Positions 1 to 6,994 of a DNA stretch of 14,055 bases are shown in pieces. The notes beneath the pieces are model-generated. The model was not told where the DNA came from. It saw only the letters and a program-made list of their open reading frames with translations, and did no database searches. Origin of the DNA: an uncultured Oscillospiraceae bacterium. GTDB lineage: Bacteria; Bacillota; Clostridia; Oscillospirales; Acutalibacteraceae. The position numbers and the translations under genes were made by a program. Location: positions 1-14,055 of the forward strand of contig URRK01000021.1 of assembly GCA_900550315.1 (NCBI GenBank), given 5' to 3'. Every line of letters starts with the position of its first letter. The first letter of the stretch is position 1.

Positions 1-173
1 GTGGTGGTGGGGCGGGTGGCGCCGGGCGCCGACCAGTAGGTATAGTTGTCGTACGCCGGGGCATTCAGCGACTGGGCCGAAGCTGTTATTCCGCAAACCG
101 GAACCAGCGTTAGCAAAACCAGCAGGAGAGAAACAAATAGGCGTAAACTGCTTTTTGCAAAGCTTTTTTTCAT
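1..173 (-). CDS. Secreted or membrane protein, N-terminal fragment (last visible gene of the sugar-import operon)
   Basis: Only the first 57 codons are inside the window; the frame stays open to the left edge. The start ATG at 173-171 is preceded by a strong AGGAGGAGGA ribosome site (181-190), 20 bases after the stop of the permease gene, so it is translated from the same operon. Residues 1-34 form a classical signal peptide: KKS basic start, a long Leu/Val core, then a small-residue ITASA cleavage region. The mature start has aromatic residues (APAYDNYTYW). From memory, that pattern resembles the NHL-repeat/YIP1-type proteins often encoded after CUT1 permeases in Clostridia and Paenibacillus; this is a recollection from a short fragment, not proof. 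Function is unknown. The gene itself is well supported; its family is not. Confidence 0.72.
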   Translation of the reverse strand, partial: MKKSFAKSSLRLFVSLLLVLLTLVPVCGITASAQSLNAPAYDNYTYWSAPGATRPTT

Positions 174-193
174 TGAATAATCCTCCTCCTGCT

Positions 194-1117
194 TTATTTA
201 ATACCGGAACTACTCATGGTTTGGGTAACGCTGCTTTGCGAAACTAAGTAAACCAGAATAGGCGGAATCATCATAATAACGGTAATGGCCATGGCACAGC
301 CCTGGCGGGTAATACCGCCGCCCGCAACGGTAGAGGCGGCAAAGGGCAGGGTTTTTAGCTGCTCGCTGAAAATGGTACCGCCCGGCTGAATAGCCCACAG
401 ATCGCGGAAAGAAAACAGCGTTAAAGTTAACCACGCCGGCTTTACAATTGGCATTGCAATTTGCCAAAAGGTGCGAACGGTGCCAGCACCGTCAATCCGC
501 GCCGCCTCAATCAAAGCGTCTGGAACATTGGTATCCATAAACTGCTTCATAAGGAATACGCCCATGGACGACGGAATAGCCGGTAAAATGTAGATCCAGT
601 AGGTGTCGATCATTCTAAAGGCCGAGTAGATTAAGTAACGCGGAACCGCCAGCGTGTAGGCGTTGTACAACAGCGAGAACTGAACCAGCGCAAAAATAAC
701 CTTTTTGCCTTTAATGTCGGTCTTGGCTAAAACATAGGCCGCCATGGAGGCAACAATTACATGTAAAAAGGTTGTAACCACACTGATAAACACGCTGTTA
801 AACGCGTAACGGGAAAGCGGAACCGCCAAGTTATCCAGCAGGCTGGGCAGGGTGGTGTAGCTTTCTACCGTTGGATTTACCACATAAAACTTAGGGGGGA
901 AGATAAGCAGCTCATCCAGCGGTTTAAAGGAAGTAATGATGCAGTAGATCATTGGCAGAATTGAAAACGCACCGAACAGCAGCAAAATAATGGTGTATAT
1001 GGCATTACCGCCGCGGGTGCGGGTGTAACGCTTGTATTGATCTCGCCGGGAAGCCTTTAAACGCAGCTTTTGCATTTTGGCTTGATCTTTTTTAGATAAC
1101 GTTGATGTAGCCTGCAT
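194..1117 (-). CDS. Carbohydrate ABC transporter permease, MalG/AraQ/YtcP type (CUT1)
   Basis: A 307-residue inner-membrane subunit that forms half of the channel of a CUT1 sugar importer. After a basic cytoplasmic tail of about 37 residues there are six hydrophobic segments, starting at about residues 40-62. The EAA loop that docks the ATPase lies at about 201-227 (ALIEAARIDGAG, then a Q-I-A-M-P-I-V-KP stretch). The C terminus ends in SSSGIK, close to the S-x-G-(I/V)-K ending common in this subfamily. Length is normal. The ribosome site GGGAGG (1126-1131) lies inside the last codons of the upstream permease gene, only 4 bases separate the two genes, and translation is probably coupled. The partner permease and binding protein are encoded just upstream, and no ATPase gene is visible. 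The transported sugar cannot be told from the permease. Confidence 0.95.
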   Translation of the reverse strand: MQATSTLSKKDQAKMQKLRLKASRRDQYKRYTRTRGGNAIYTIILLLFGAFSILPMIYCIITSFKPLDELLIFPPKFYVVNPTVESYTTLPSLLDNLAVPLSRYAFNSVFISVVTTFLHVIVASMAAYVLAKTDIKGKKVIFALVQFSLLYNAYTLAVPRYLIYSAFRMIDTYWIYILPAIPSSMGVFLMKQFMDTNVPDALIEAARIDGAGTVRTFWQIAMPIVKPAWLTLTLFSFRDLWAIQPGGTIFSEQLKTLPFAASTVAGGGITRQGCAMAITVIMMIPPILVYLVSQSSVTQTMSSSGIK

Positions 1118-1121
1118 TTTT

Positions 1122-2066
1122 TTACCTCCCCGCCATATTTACAAGCTTACCCAGCAGTTCCTTGGTTAAGGACATTAGGATAAACAGGATAACCGAAAGT
1201 GCAGCAGCATAGCCCATTTCGTAACGGGAAGTACCAACATCGGTAATCAGTGAAACAATCGTATCGGCCGCGTAGTTTACGCTGGGGTAACCGCACAGCG
1301 CAATGGGCACCGCGCTAATAGAGAAGGCCGACTGAATTTGCATGACAACGCCGAACATCATAATATTTTTCATAGACGGAATGGTTATGTACCACAGCTC
1401 GTGCCAACGGTTACGCACGCCGTCAATTGCGCCGGCCTCGTAAAGCTCGGGGTTTACATTTTGCAAACCGGAAATGTTGGAAAGGAAAGTAACGCCCATG
1501 CTCATCCACAGCTGCACCGCGCAAATAATGGGCAGCATGTAGCTGGCGTTTTTCAGCCACTGCACCGGCTCTACAATTAAGCCCAAAGAAAGCAGTGTGC
1601 TGTTAATGTAGCCGTAAGCGTCACCGCTGAATAAAATTTGCCAAATAAAGTAAACGTTACCGGCCAGTGCGGGGGAATAAAACAGGAAGGAAAGCACGGT
1701 ACGGGTCTTAGGCCCAAATTCGTTTACCATCCAGGCCAGCATAAAGGCCAGCAAAAAGCCTATTGGGCCGGTTACAATTGCCAGGGTTAAGGTGTTGCTT
1801 AACGCCTTGGGGAAAACATCGTCCTGCACAAAAATGCGCATATAGTTATCCAGCCCGGCAAAACGGGGTAAGGATACGGCGTCGAAATCAAAAAAGCTTA
1901 GAACGACCGAGCTTAAAACCGGCAAAATGGTAAAAAGCGCAAACAGCAGGAAGAACGGCGCCAGCATTATGTAATACGGCGCGTTGTTCTTAAAGCCCTT
2001 GTCCCTTTTTTTGCCCAGCTCGGGAATGCTGTCAGCTGTAATGTTAGAATTAGTCATTTTCTGCAT
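1122..2066 (-). CDS. Carbohydrate ABC transporter permease, MalF/AraP/UgpA type (CUT1)
   Basis: The second channel subunit of the same importer. It has a hydrophilic N-terminal tail of about 30 residues, six hydrophobic segments (the first at about residues 33-60), and an EAA docking loop near the C-terminal third with E-A-G-A-I-D-G and a following IP (about residues 209-230). I place the start at the ATG at 2066 (314 residues). The sequence AAGGA at 2076-2072, which overlaps the stop codon of the binding-protein gene, sits 5 bases before that ATG. The in-frame ATG at 2072 would have AAGG directly touching it, which is poor spacing. Gene order binding protein, F-type permease, G-type permease is the usual CUT1 order. 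The start choice is the only real uncertainty. Confidence 0.93.
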   Translation of the reverse strand: MQKMTNSNITADSIPELGKKRDKGFKNNAPYYIMLAPFFLLFALFTILPVLSSVVLSFFDFDAVSLPRFAGLDNYMRIFVQDDVFPKALSNTLTLAIVTGPIGFLLAFMLAWMVNEFGPKTRTVLSFLFYSPALAGNVYFIWQILFSGDAYGYINSTLLSLGLIVEPVQWLKNASYMLPIICAVQLWMSMGVTFLSNISGLQNVNPELYEAGAIDGVRNRWHELWYITIPSMKNIMMFGVVMQIQSAFSISAVPIALCGYPSVNYAADTIVSLITDVGTSRYEMGYAAALSVILFILMSLTKELLGKLVNMAGR

Positions 2067-2074
2067 ACCCATCC

Positions 2075-4972
2075 TTACTGTACATGATACTGCTCACGCT
2101 TGCGCGTAATTTCCTGATCGGCAATATCAGACCATTTGATGATCATATCTTTTGCATTCTCAGAGTTGTTTACAACATTCCAATAGGCTTGGTCAATACT
2201 ACGGGAGGTGTAGTAGCTGCCGGGCAGCTCGGGCACCTCTTGCAGCTTCGACCATTGCGAAAGCAGTGCGTTTAGGCTGTCTTTATCCCAGCCCATACCT
2301 TTAAACGCCTCTACATTAGAGGTGGGAACACGGCCGGCAACGCCTAAAATAGATTCGCAGTTATTGGAGTAGCTCAGCTGCGTATCAGCAGAGGTCCACC
2401 ATTTTAAGAATTCCCAGCCGCCCACTTTATTCTTGGAGATTTTTAAAATACCGCAGCCGGTGCCGGAGCCTGCCTGAACATTTTTAATGGTGCCGTCGGC
2501 CTGCTGAAAGCCCGGAATGGGAACCATTTTCCACTTGTTGGTAATTTCGGGCGCGGCCAAGGTTAGGTTAATGTACAATGTGTAGTTTTGAATACCAAGC
2601 GGCATGGTGCCGGTACGGAACCGGTTAAAGAAGTCGGCCGTTACGGGGAACTTGTACTCGGTGTAAAAATCCGTCCAGAATTGGAAGGCCTTAATGCCCT
2701 CCGGCGTGGTCATGGTGGTTTTGGTTAAGCCGTCGTCGTAAAGCTTGCCGCCCATTTGCATAAGCAGACTGGGGTAAATGCTAAGCGAGCCAACGCCGGC
2801 ATTTACCATGGCGGCCGTTGTAATTTGGGTGTAGGGCAGGCTGGCCTGCAGCTTATTGCGGTACAGCACCGAGGATACCTGAATAAACTCATCCCATGTA
2901 GTGGGAACTTTTAAATCGTACTGCTCAAAAATATCGGTACGGTAGAACATCATGTAAAAGTTAATAGTATCCGGCAGGGCGTACACGCCGTTTTGGAAGG
3001 TGAACGGAACAGCAGAGTCCTTGGTCATAAACCGCTGCATAACCGATTCGTAATCGCTGAACTGCTTTAGGTCGTACATGGCGCCGCGCAACGCCAGGTT
3101 TACCGGCTCGGAGCGCGCCATGTGCAGCGAGCAATCCGGCCCGTTGCCCGAAAGAATTGCTTGAATGTACGAAGCGTTAGACATTTTAAGGTTTACGCCA
3201 ATGTTGGTTTTAGGCGTAAAGGAGGACTGAATTAAGTTGTTGAGCACGCGAATTTGGTCACGGCCCCAGTTTGCCCAAATGGTAATGGTCTGCTCGGTTT
3301 GAACATCGCCGGAGATGTTGTCATAATCCCCGCTAAAGGAGGAAAGGAACCGGTTAAAGGAAAAACCGAATTTTTGGAACCAGGAGGCTTTGGGGTCGGT
3401 TACCGATTGGCCCTTGGGCGTAATTTGAATGTAGTCTAAATTCAGACCCATATCCATCATGGTGTAAACCAGCGAGCTTACGCTGGTGTAGTTGGAATAG
3501 TAGGTGCTTTTGTACTGGTGGGCCGTAAATTTATTTTTCAGCATATTATCCAGTACGTTCGCCATGGCTCGAATACTGGTAGAGTTGCTGTTACCGTCTT
3601 TTCCGGCAATCTTCTCCAGCTCGGCGGCAATGCGCTTCAGCTCTTTGGAATAGGCTTTTAGATCTTTATTAAAATTCGGGATCTGCTGGTACAGGTCGTA
3701 GTCGCGGCTGTTATCCGGCGTTTCACCGGTAATCATAACAATTTTGCGGTACAGCGTACCAACATCGTACATTACATTATTTAAAGCACTTACGGCCGAG
3801 GTCATATCCCCTAAATTTACTTCCATGGCAATGGTGTGCTTGCCCTCTTTTAAGTAAACATAATAGGGTTTATCTTTACTGTCGCAAAACTCCATCATTT
3901 CCCAATTTAGGCCGTAGTTAAATTTAATGTTGGCGGCCTCTTTAAACGGAACTTCGCCATCTATGTACAGCTTGCGGCAGGAGGTGCCGTTTAAAACCAG
4001 GTTTTGCTTGTAACGGAAAGCCAGCTTGTAGTAGCCGCTGGTTTTTACATCAAACTCCCAGGTCAAACGCTGACCGGGGCTGGCCCAGTTGGTGTTACCA
4101 ATGTAGTTAATGCGGGTTAAGTAAGGATCGGAGCCGCTTTTGGAGGAAACACTGGGGTCGGTTTGGTCGTACTGACTAATTAAGGAGTTGGTGCTTTTGT
4201 AGTCGGCGTCCTCCCCCTCTAATTTAATTACCTCGCCGTCGGTGTCGGCGTCTAAGTCGGCGTAGCCGGCTTTTACCTCTTTGTACGGCTTAAAGCTTTC
4301 CGGCTGGGTAAACAAAATAGCGTCCAGCGCAACCGGCTCGGCAACCGAGCCAACCGTTACGGTATGCTCCCCTGCCGAAAGGCTTAGGGTGTAAGGCTCG
4401 CTTTCCATACCCGTTTGATCCGAAAAATAGTATTCCTGAAAACGAAAAACCTCTTTTTGCTCCGGCGCAAACTCGTTGCCTAAACCGTCTACACGCGGGT
4501 CACCGTCATCGGTGTACAGGCGGGGCAGCTCAAATTCGTTCATGCCGTCAAAATAGCTTTTACCGTCAATTTTAAGGGAGAGCGAAACCGGGTTATTGCG
4601 GCTTGGCATGGCGTAGTACACAAACTTAACGGCATATTTGCCGTTTGCCGGAATGTTGATTTTATAATCTACCGTTCCGTCCTCGTTCGTCCATTTTAAA
4701 ACGCCGTTTTTGCCTTCAAAGGAATTTACCCTTTCTACCTGCGCACCGTGGGCAGCCGTGTAGTTCACGGCGTCTACCGTAACGGTGGCGGTGGCGTTCG
4801 GGTAATCCTCCCGCTGGGCACAATAGCTGCTGTACAGGTTGCGGTTTGTAACAATTTTAGACATCATGTTACTACCGTCGGCCGATTCGGCAGAAACGGT
4901 GAACGCAGCCTGAAAAGAAATGCCGGTAAACAGCATAACGGCAGCCAAAGCTAAACTAAGTTTTCTTTTCAT
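2075..4972 (-). CDS. Large modular extracellular solute-binding protein with two N-terminal carbohydrate-binding-like domains
   Basis: At 965 residues this is about twice the length of an ordinary sugar-binding protein (about 420-550). Residues 1-29 are a signal peptide ending in VSA; there is no lipobox cysteine, and the first Cys is residue 51. Residues 55-225 and 245-405 look like beta-rich jelly-roll modules of the CBM6/CBM35 sort: each has a GKYAVKF or GYYKLAF strand pair and a GEHTV or GKHTI strand near its end. Residues 410-555 are mainly helical and charged. Residues 560-950 form the periplasmic-binding fold typical of SBP family 1, with ITIWANWG, a Y-A-L-P-D segment, F-Y-R-T-D-I-F, P-T-T-W-D-E-F and G-A/G-T-G-C-G-I stretches. 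The ribosome site GGAGG at 4985-4981 lies 8 bases before the ATG. It presumably captures an oligosaccharide outside the cell and hands it to the two permeases. How it stays at the surface without a lipid anchor is unclear; the N-terminal modules might hold it on glycan. An overlapping out-of-frame ATG lies at 4976-4974. Confidence 0.92.
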   Translation of the reverse strand: MKRKLSLALAAVMLFTGISFQAAFTVSAESADGSNMMSKIVTNRNLYSSYCAQREDYPNATATVTVDAVNYTAAHGAQVERVNSFEGKNGVLKWTNEDGTVDYKINIPANGKYAVKFVYYAMPSRNNPVSLSLKIDGKSYFDGMNEFELPRLYTDDGDPRVDGLGNEFAPEQKEVFRFQEYYFSDQTGMESEPYTLSLSAGEHTVTVGSVAEPVALDAILFTQPESFKPYKEVKAGYADLDADTDGEVIKLEGEDADYKSTNSLISQYDQTDPSVSSKSGSDPYLTRINYIGNTNWASPGQRLTWEFDVKTSGYYKLAFRYKQNLVLNGTSCRKLYIDGEVPFKEAANIKFNYGLNWEMMEFCDSKDKPYYVYLKEGKHTIAMEVNLGDMTSAVSALNNVMYDVGTLYRKIVMITGETPDNSRDYDLYQQIPNFNKDLKAYSKELKRIAAELEKIAGKDGNSNSTSIRAMANVLDNMLKNKFTAHQYKSTYYSNYTSVSSLVYTMMDMGLNLDYIQITPKGQSVTDPKASWFQKFGFSFNRFLSSFSGDYDNISGDVQTEQTITIWANWGRDQIRVLNNLIQSSFTPKTNIGVNLKMSNASYIQAILSGNGPDCSLHMARSEPVNLALRGAMYDLKQFSDYESVMQRFMTKDSAVPFTFQNGVYALPDTINFYMMFYRTDIFEQYDLKVPTTWDEFIQVSSVLYRNKLQASLPYTQITTAAMVNAGVGSLSIYPSLLMQMGGKLYDDGLTKTTMTTPEGIKAFQFWTDFYTEYKFPVTADFFNRFRTGTMPLGIQNYTLYINLTLAAPEITNKWKMVPIPGFQQADGTIKNVQAGSGTGCGILKISKNKVGGWEFLKWWTSADTQLSYSNNCESILGVAGRVPTSNVEAFKGMGWDKDSLNALLSQWSKLQEVPELPGSYYTSRSIDQAYWNVVNNSENAKDMIIKWSDIADQEITRKREQYHVQ

Positions 4973-4998
4973 TCATTTTACCTCCGGATCATGTTGAG

Positions 4999-5034
4999 CG
5001 GGCAAAGCCCGGCCGGGTTTGGGCGCCTTGCCCG
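4999..5034 (-). promoter_or_regulatory. 10-bp stem-loop just upstream of the binding-protein ribosome site
   Basis: On the minus-strand RNA, CGGGCAAGGC (5034-5025) pairs with GCTTTGCCCG (5008-4999), ten pairs including one G-U, around a 16-base loop that itself contains CCGGCCGG. The stem ends 14 bases before GGAGG (4985-4981). It has no U-tract, so it is not a classical terminator. It could tune translation or mRNA stability; this role is inferred. Confidence 0.45.
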
Positions 5035-5101
5035 TTTTGCCAAAAGCCGCTGCCGCGCCCGGCCAAAGGGCACCGGCCCAAAGCGCAAATTGCAGGTAGG
5101 T

Positions 5102-5149
5102 ACAGCCCCGTGCGGAATATTATACATTATATATAATATATACGGCTGT
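5102..5149. repeat. Inverted repeat with an AT-only inner dyad
   Basis: ACAGCC (5102-5107) and GGCTGT (5144-5149) are exact inverted copies. Inside them ATATTATA (5117-5124) and TATAATAT (5132-5139) pair, and ATTATATATAAT (5126-5137) is a perfect 12-base palindrome. The AT island stands out in otherwise GC-rich surroundings. It may be a protein-binding site, an RNA stem, or promoter -10 material. Confidence 0.55.
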
Positions 5150-5152
5150 CCA
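5126..5152 (-). promoter_or_regulatory. Possible inner promoter for the importer operon
   Basis: On the minus strand TGGACA (5152-5147) is followed after 15 bases by a perfect TATAAT (5131-5126). The spacing is shorter than ideal, and a second TATAAT lies further on at 5124-5119. Because the whole dyad is AT-only, TATAAT can appear by chance. Confidence 0.3.
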
Positions 5153-5197
5153 ACTAAGATATGCCGCCCGAAAACGGGGGCAAAAAACGGCAAAGGC

Positions 5198-5222
5198 GGC
5201 GCGGGCCAGCTTGCCCCGCGCC
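5198..5222. repeat. GC-rich 8-bp hairpin in the importer leader
   Basis: GGCGCGGG (5198-5205) and CCCGCGCC (5215-5222) are exact inverted copies around a 9-base loop. There is no T-run on either side, so this is not a standard terminator. Confidence 0.5.
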
Positions 5223-5348
5223 AACAGCGCGCAACAACCACAAAAACAGCCGCTTTGTAACCGACCCGGCACAAAGTGGACTGCTAATTTTTGGTTATTT
5301 CACCCAATTGTTTCGTGCATTTTGTGAGAATACACTTTTACTTAATAT

Positions 5349-5376
5349 ATTTTATCATATTTTCGCAACATTTAAA
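5349..5376 (-). promoter_or_regulatory. Candidate main promoter of the sugar-import operon (extended -10)
   Basis: Reading the minus strand, TTTAAA (5376-5371, 4 of 6 to TTGACA) is followed after 16 bases by TAAAAT (5354-5349, 5 of 6), and the -10 has an upstream TGA that makes it an extended -10. It lies in AT-rich DNA and points at the binding-protein gene. A start near 5342 is predicted. Confidence 0.45.
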
Positions 5377-5448
5377 GTCTAATTTTCTACTACAAACTAC
5401 CAAAAATTTAAACCGTTTTGCCTCTTTTTGCCTGTAAATTGCAGCAAT

Positions 5449-5466
5449 ACCACAAGGGCTTGTGGT
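5449..5466. repeat. Short perfect dyad between the DeoR gene and the importer promoter
   Basis: ACCACAAG and CTTGTGGT are exact inverted copies separated by GG. It could be an operator, or a weak hairpin at the 3' end of the DeoR transcript. No U-run follows on either strand. Confidence 0.4.
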
Positions 5467-5660
5467 TCTTGATTGTGCAAAACGCAATAAATTTAAAAAT
5501 ACTCTTTGTTAAAAAGCAATGAATTATTTTTGAAAAAGTTTTTTGTTAAAAATGTACGAAAGCAGTTTACCGCAAAAACAGCACCCTTAAACGGGCCTTT
5601 GCAGCACCCTTAGGCTTGCAGTCAAAAAGGTTGCGAAGGGCAAAAAATGTGTTGAATTTT

Positions 5661-6350
5661 TTAGTCAGAAATAACACCGGTTAAATCGCTTACTTTACAA
5701 AGTATATTTGCCGACCGGATACCGAATTTTTCACCATCGCATAAAAAATACTTTTTTTCAGAATTATTAAGAATTACACGGCGTATATGTGTTTCTTCCT
5801 CACTGTAATCAGAAACCGTTCCTTCAAATAATCCACTGGATGAAAAGAAACAGTAATCGTAAAAAACCTTTTGTGCCATGCTAATTGCATATTCTCCGGT
5901 AAAAACCTTTGAGGTGCGGTTGTACAACCCTCCAAAACAAAAAATGCGCTTTACCCCAAAACCAGCTAAAATATCGCAAAGCCGTGCGCTGTAGGTATAT
6001 ATTGTTATCTGTTTTTTATTGGCCAGGTAGGGCGCCATGTGCTGACAGGTTGAAGATGCATCTATAAAAACAGTAGAGTTTTCTTTAATAAGCTCTGCCG
6101 CTTTTTTGGCTATTATATCCTTTTGCTTGTGATTTTTTTGCAGCCGCAGTTCTATAGAGGTATTTATACTGTCTTTTTTCAGCTCCGCACCGCCGTAGCT
6201 GCGCACAACAAGTCCCATTTGTTCCATCACAGCAAGCTGTCGCCGTACTGTAGATTCACTAGCATATACAGCCTTTGCTATGTATTTTACCGTTGTAAAA
6301 CCGTTTTCCTCTATTATTTTTAGTAATTTATCTATTTGTTCTTGTTTCAT
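5661..6350 (-). CDS. DeoR/GlpR-family transcriptional regulator of sugar-phosphate metabolism
   Basis: A 229-residue DNA-binding repressor when started at the ATG at 6350, which has GGGGGC seven bases upstream. An in-frame ATG at 6371 would add seven residues but has no ribosome site, and MKQEQIDKLLKIIEENG matches the usual family start. The N-terminal winged helix-turn-helix spans about residues 5-57: a V-K-Y-I-A-K-A-V helix, then SESTVRRQLAVME as recognition helix, then L-V-V-R-S-Y-G-G wing. The C-terminal DeoR sensor domain (about 75-229) shows FIDASST (95-101), C-F-G-G-L, FFSSSGL and CDGEKFG, where family members bind a phosphorylated sugar. It is divergent from the HAD/G1P-dehydrogenase operon and very likely controls it and itself through the repeats at 6380-6397 and 6436-6457. 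The specific inducer is not readable. Codon use (many ATA) matches the operon it faces. Confidence 0.93.
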   Translation of the reverse strand: MKQEQIDKLLKIIEENGFTTVKYIAKAVYASESTVRRQLAVMEQMGLVVRSYGGAELKKDSINTSIELRLQKNHKQKDIIAKKAAELIKENSTVFIDASSTCQHMAPYLANKKQITIYTYSARLCDILAGFGVKRIFCFGGLYNRTSKVFTGEYAISMAQKVFYDYCFFSSSGLFEGTVSDYSEEETHIRRVILNNSEKKYFLCDGEKFGIRSANILCKVSDLTGVISD

Positions 6351-6379
6351 GTTTTGCCCCCAATTGCTCATTTTGGTTA

Positions 6380-6397
6380 TGCATATTTGCGCATTTT
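6380..6397. promoter_or_regulatory. Operator-like repeat, copy 1 (in front of the DeoR gene)
   Basis: TGCATATTTGCGCATTTT. It matches copy 2 at 6440-6457 in 17 of 18 positions and the inverse of copy 3 at 11900-11917 in 17 of 18. It lies just downstream of the -10-like TATAAT at 6417-6412 on the minus strand, a position suited to autorepression of the DeoR gene. The core has TGC and GCA ends, a weak dyad. Confidence 0.7.
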
Positions 6398-6411
6398 GAG
6401 CGTTACTTATG

Positions 6412-6417
6412 ATTATA
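6412..6417 (-). promoter_or_regulatory. -10 element of the DeoR gene promoter
   Basis: A perfect TATAAT on the minus strand about 62 bases before the chosen DeoR start. No good -35 is visible at normal spacing (AATATA would lie at 17 bases), so this promoter may be weak or activator-dependent. Confidence 0.4.
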
Positions 6418-6435
6418 ACGCATTATTGGCGCCAT

Positions 6436-6457
6436 ATATTGCATGTTTGCGCATTTT
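6436..6457. promoter_or_regulatory. Operator-like repeat, copy 2 (inside the HAD/G1P-dehydrogenase promoter)
   Basis: The core is TGCATGTTTGCGCATTTT (6440-6457), 60 bases from copy 1 and in the same orientation. Over 22 positions it matches copy 3 (inverse of 11900-11921) at 20. It fills the space between the -35 region and the extended -10 of the plus-strand promoter, so a bound repressor would block RNA polymerase directly. Confidence 0.72.
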
Positions 6458-6466
6458 TGTTATAAT
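6439..6466 (+). promoter_or_regulatory. Extended -10 promoter of the broken-HAD/araM/HAD-IIA operon
   Basis: A perfect TATAAT at 6461-6466 is preceded by TGT, giving an extended -10 (TGnTATAAT). The -35 at 6439-6444 is TTGCAT, a poor match (TTG only) at 16 bases, which is usual for extended -10 promoters. A transcription start near 6473 would leave a leader of about 130 bases before the first ATG at 6602. Confidence 0.6.
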
Positions 6467-6601
6467 ATTATCATAAATAATAGTGCTCGTCAAGAACACA
6501 ATCTATTTTTAACAGCATTGCTTTAATTTAAAACAAGTTGCACTAATGAACGAAAGCAAAGTGTTAATGCACTATGAAAATTAGATATTAAGGATGATTC
6601 T

Positions 6602-6991
6602 ATGAAAATAAAGCTTTTTGCATTTGATTCAGACGGAACTCTGACGCAGCACAAAACCCCTCTGTTGGCTAAAAACCGCGCCGCGCTTGAAAAGCTTGCG
6701 AGAAAAACGCCGTGCATTTTACGGCGAGGTTAAAAAGTTCTTCCCTGAATATACCGTTTTTATTGGTGGTTCATCCTCCTTTGATATGGCTCCCAAGCCC
6801 TATAACAAATACTATACGCTAAACGCTTATTGTAACAAACTGGGTATTGCTCATAACGAAGTTGTTTTTTTGGCGATGATTACGGCGAAGGCGGAAATGA
6901 TGAATCCATATATCTTTCCGATTTTGGGTTTGAAAAAGTTGACAACTATTCGGATTTTCCGAACATTACAAAAAAGTATACGGAGGAATAA
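6602..6991 (+). pseudogene. Broken HAD-IIB hydrolase gene, phosphomannomutase-like (internal deletion plus frameshift)
   Basis: An ATG with AAGGA eight bases upstream opens MKIKLFAFDSDGTLTQHKT, the HAD motif I (D9-x-D11-G-T) of the eukaryotic-type phosphomannomutase/HAD-IIB group. The frame hits a stop at 6731-6733 after 43 residues. Another frame, from about 6702, continues the same protein family at its C-terminal third: REKRRAFYGEVKKFF, then GGSSSFDMAPKPYNKYY, up to EVVF at 6869. The first frame then resumes with GDDYGEGGNDESIYLSDF and ends in a TAA at 6989-6991. So the middle (roughly 110-140 residues, including the cap domain, estimated from the remembered family length) is missing near 6695-6710, and one T has probably been lost in the T-run at 6865-6871. 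The remnant still supplies the leader, and its last codons hold the GGAGG for the next gene. An active full-length enzyme cannot be made from this sequence. Confidence 0.85.
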
Positions 6992-6994
6992 AAG

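Larger units (their letters stand above)
4973..5660. other. 688-base non-coding region upstream of the importer operon and downstream of the DeoR gene
   Basis: No gene was found here. Long open frames in 4978-5274 and 4991-5260 have no ribosome site and lie on opposite strands over a low-complexity GC-rich stretch, so I treat them as chance. The region holds two candidate minus-strand promoters (5349-5376 and 5126-5152), a GC-rich part (about 4990-5270) interrupted by an AT-only dyad (5117-5139), several hairpins, and an AT-rich part (5275-5660) with a short dyad at 5449-5466 and an 11-bp direct repeat (CAGCACCCTTA at 5579-5589 and 5602-5612). If transcription starts near 5342, the mRNA leader before the binding-protein gene is about 370 bases, which is long enough for RNA-based control. 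I could not match it to a known riboswitch. Confidence 0.6.

Noticed and set aside
5083..5094. Possible fourth operator copy (GCGCAAATTGCA) in the importer leader
   Set aside because: It fits only with a one-base deletion in a 13-base core and lacks the conserved T-rich flank, so it is mentioned only as weak support and not listed as a site.
4978..5274. Open frames on both strands across the GC-rich importer leader (89-98 codons)
   Set aside because: They mirror each other, have no ribosome site, consist of low-complexity Ala/Arg/Pro/Gly text and resemble no protein I know; long frames are expected by chance in GC-rich DNA.
5579..5612. 11-bp direct repeat CAGCACCCTTA as an insertion target-site duplication
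   Set aside because: Only 12 bases lie between the copies, so there is no room for an inserted element; more likely a local duplication or chance.
6523..6717. 64-codon minus-strand frame over the start of the broken HAD gene
   Set aside because: It is antisense to recognisable HAD coding sequence and has no ribosome site or sensible protein content.
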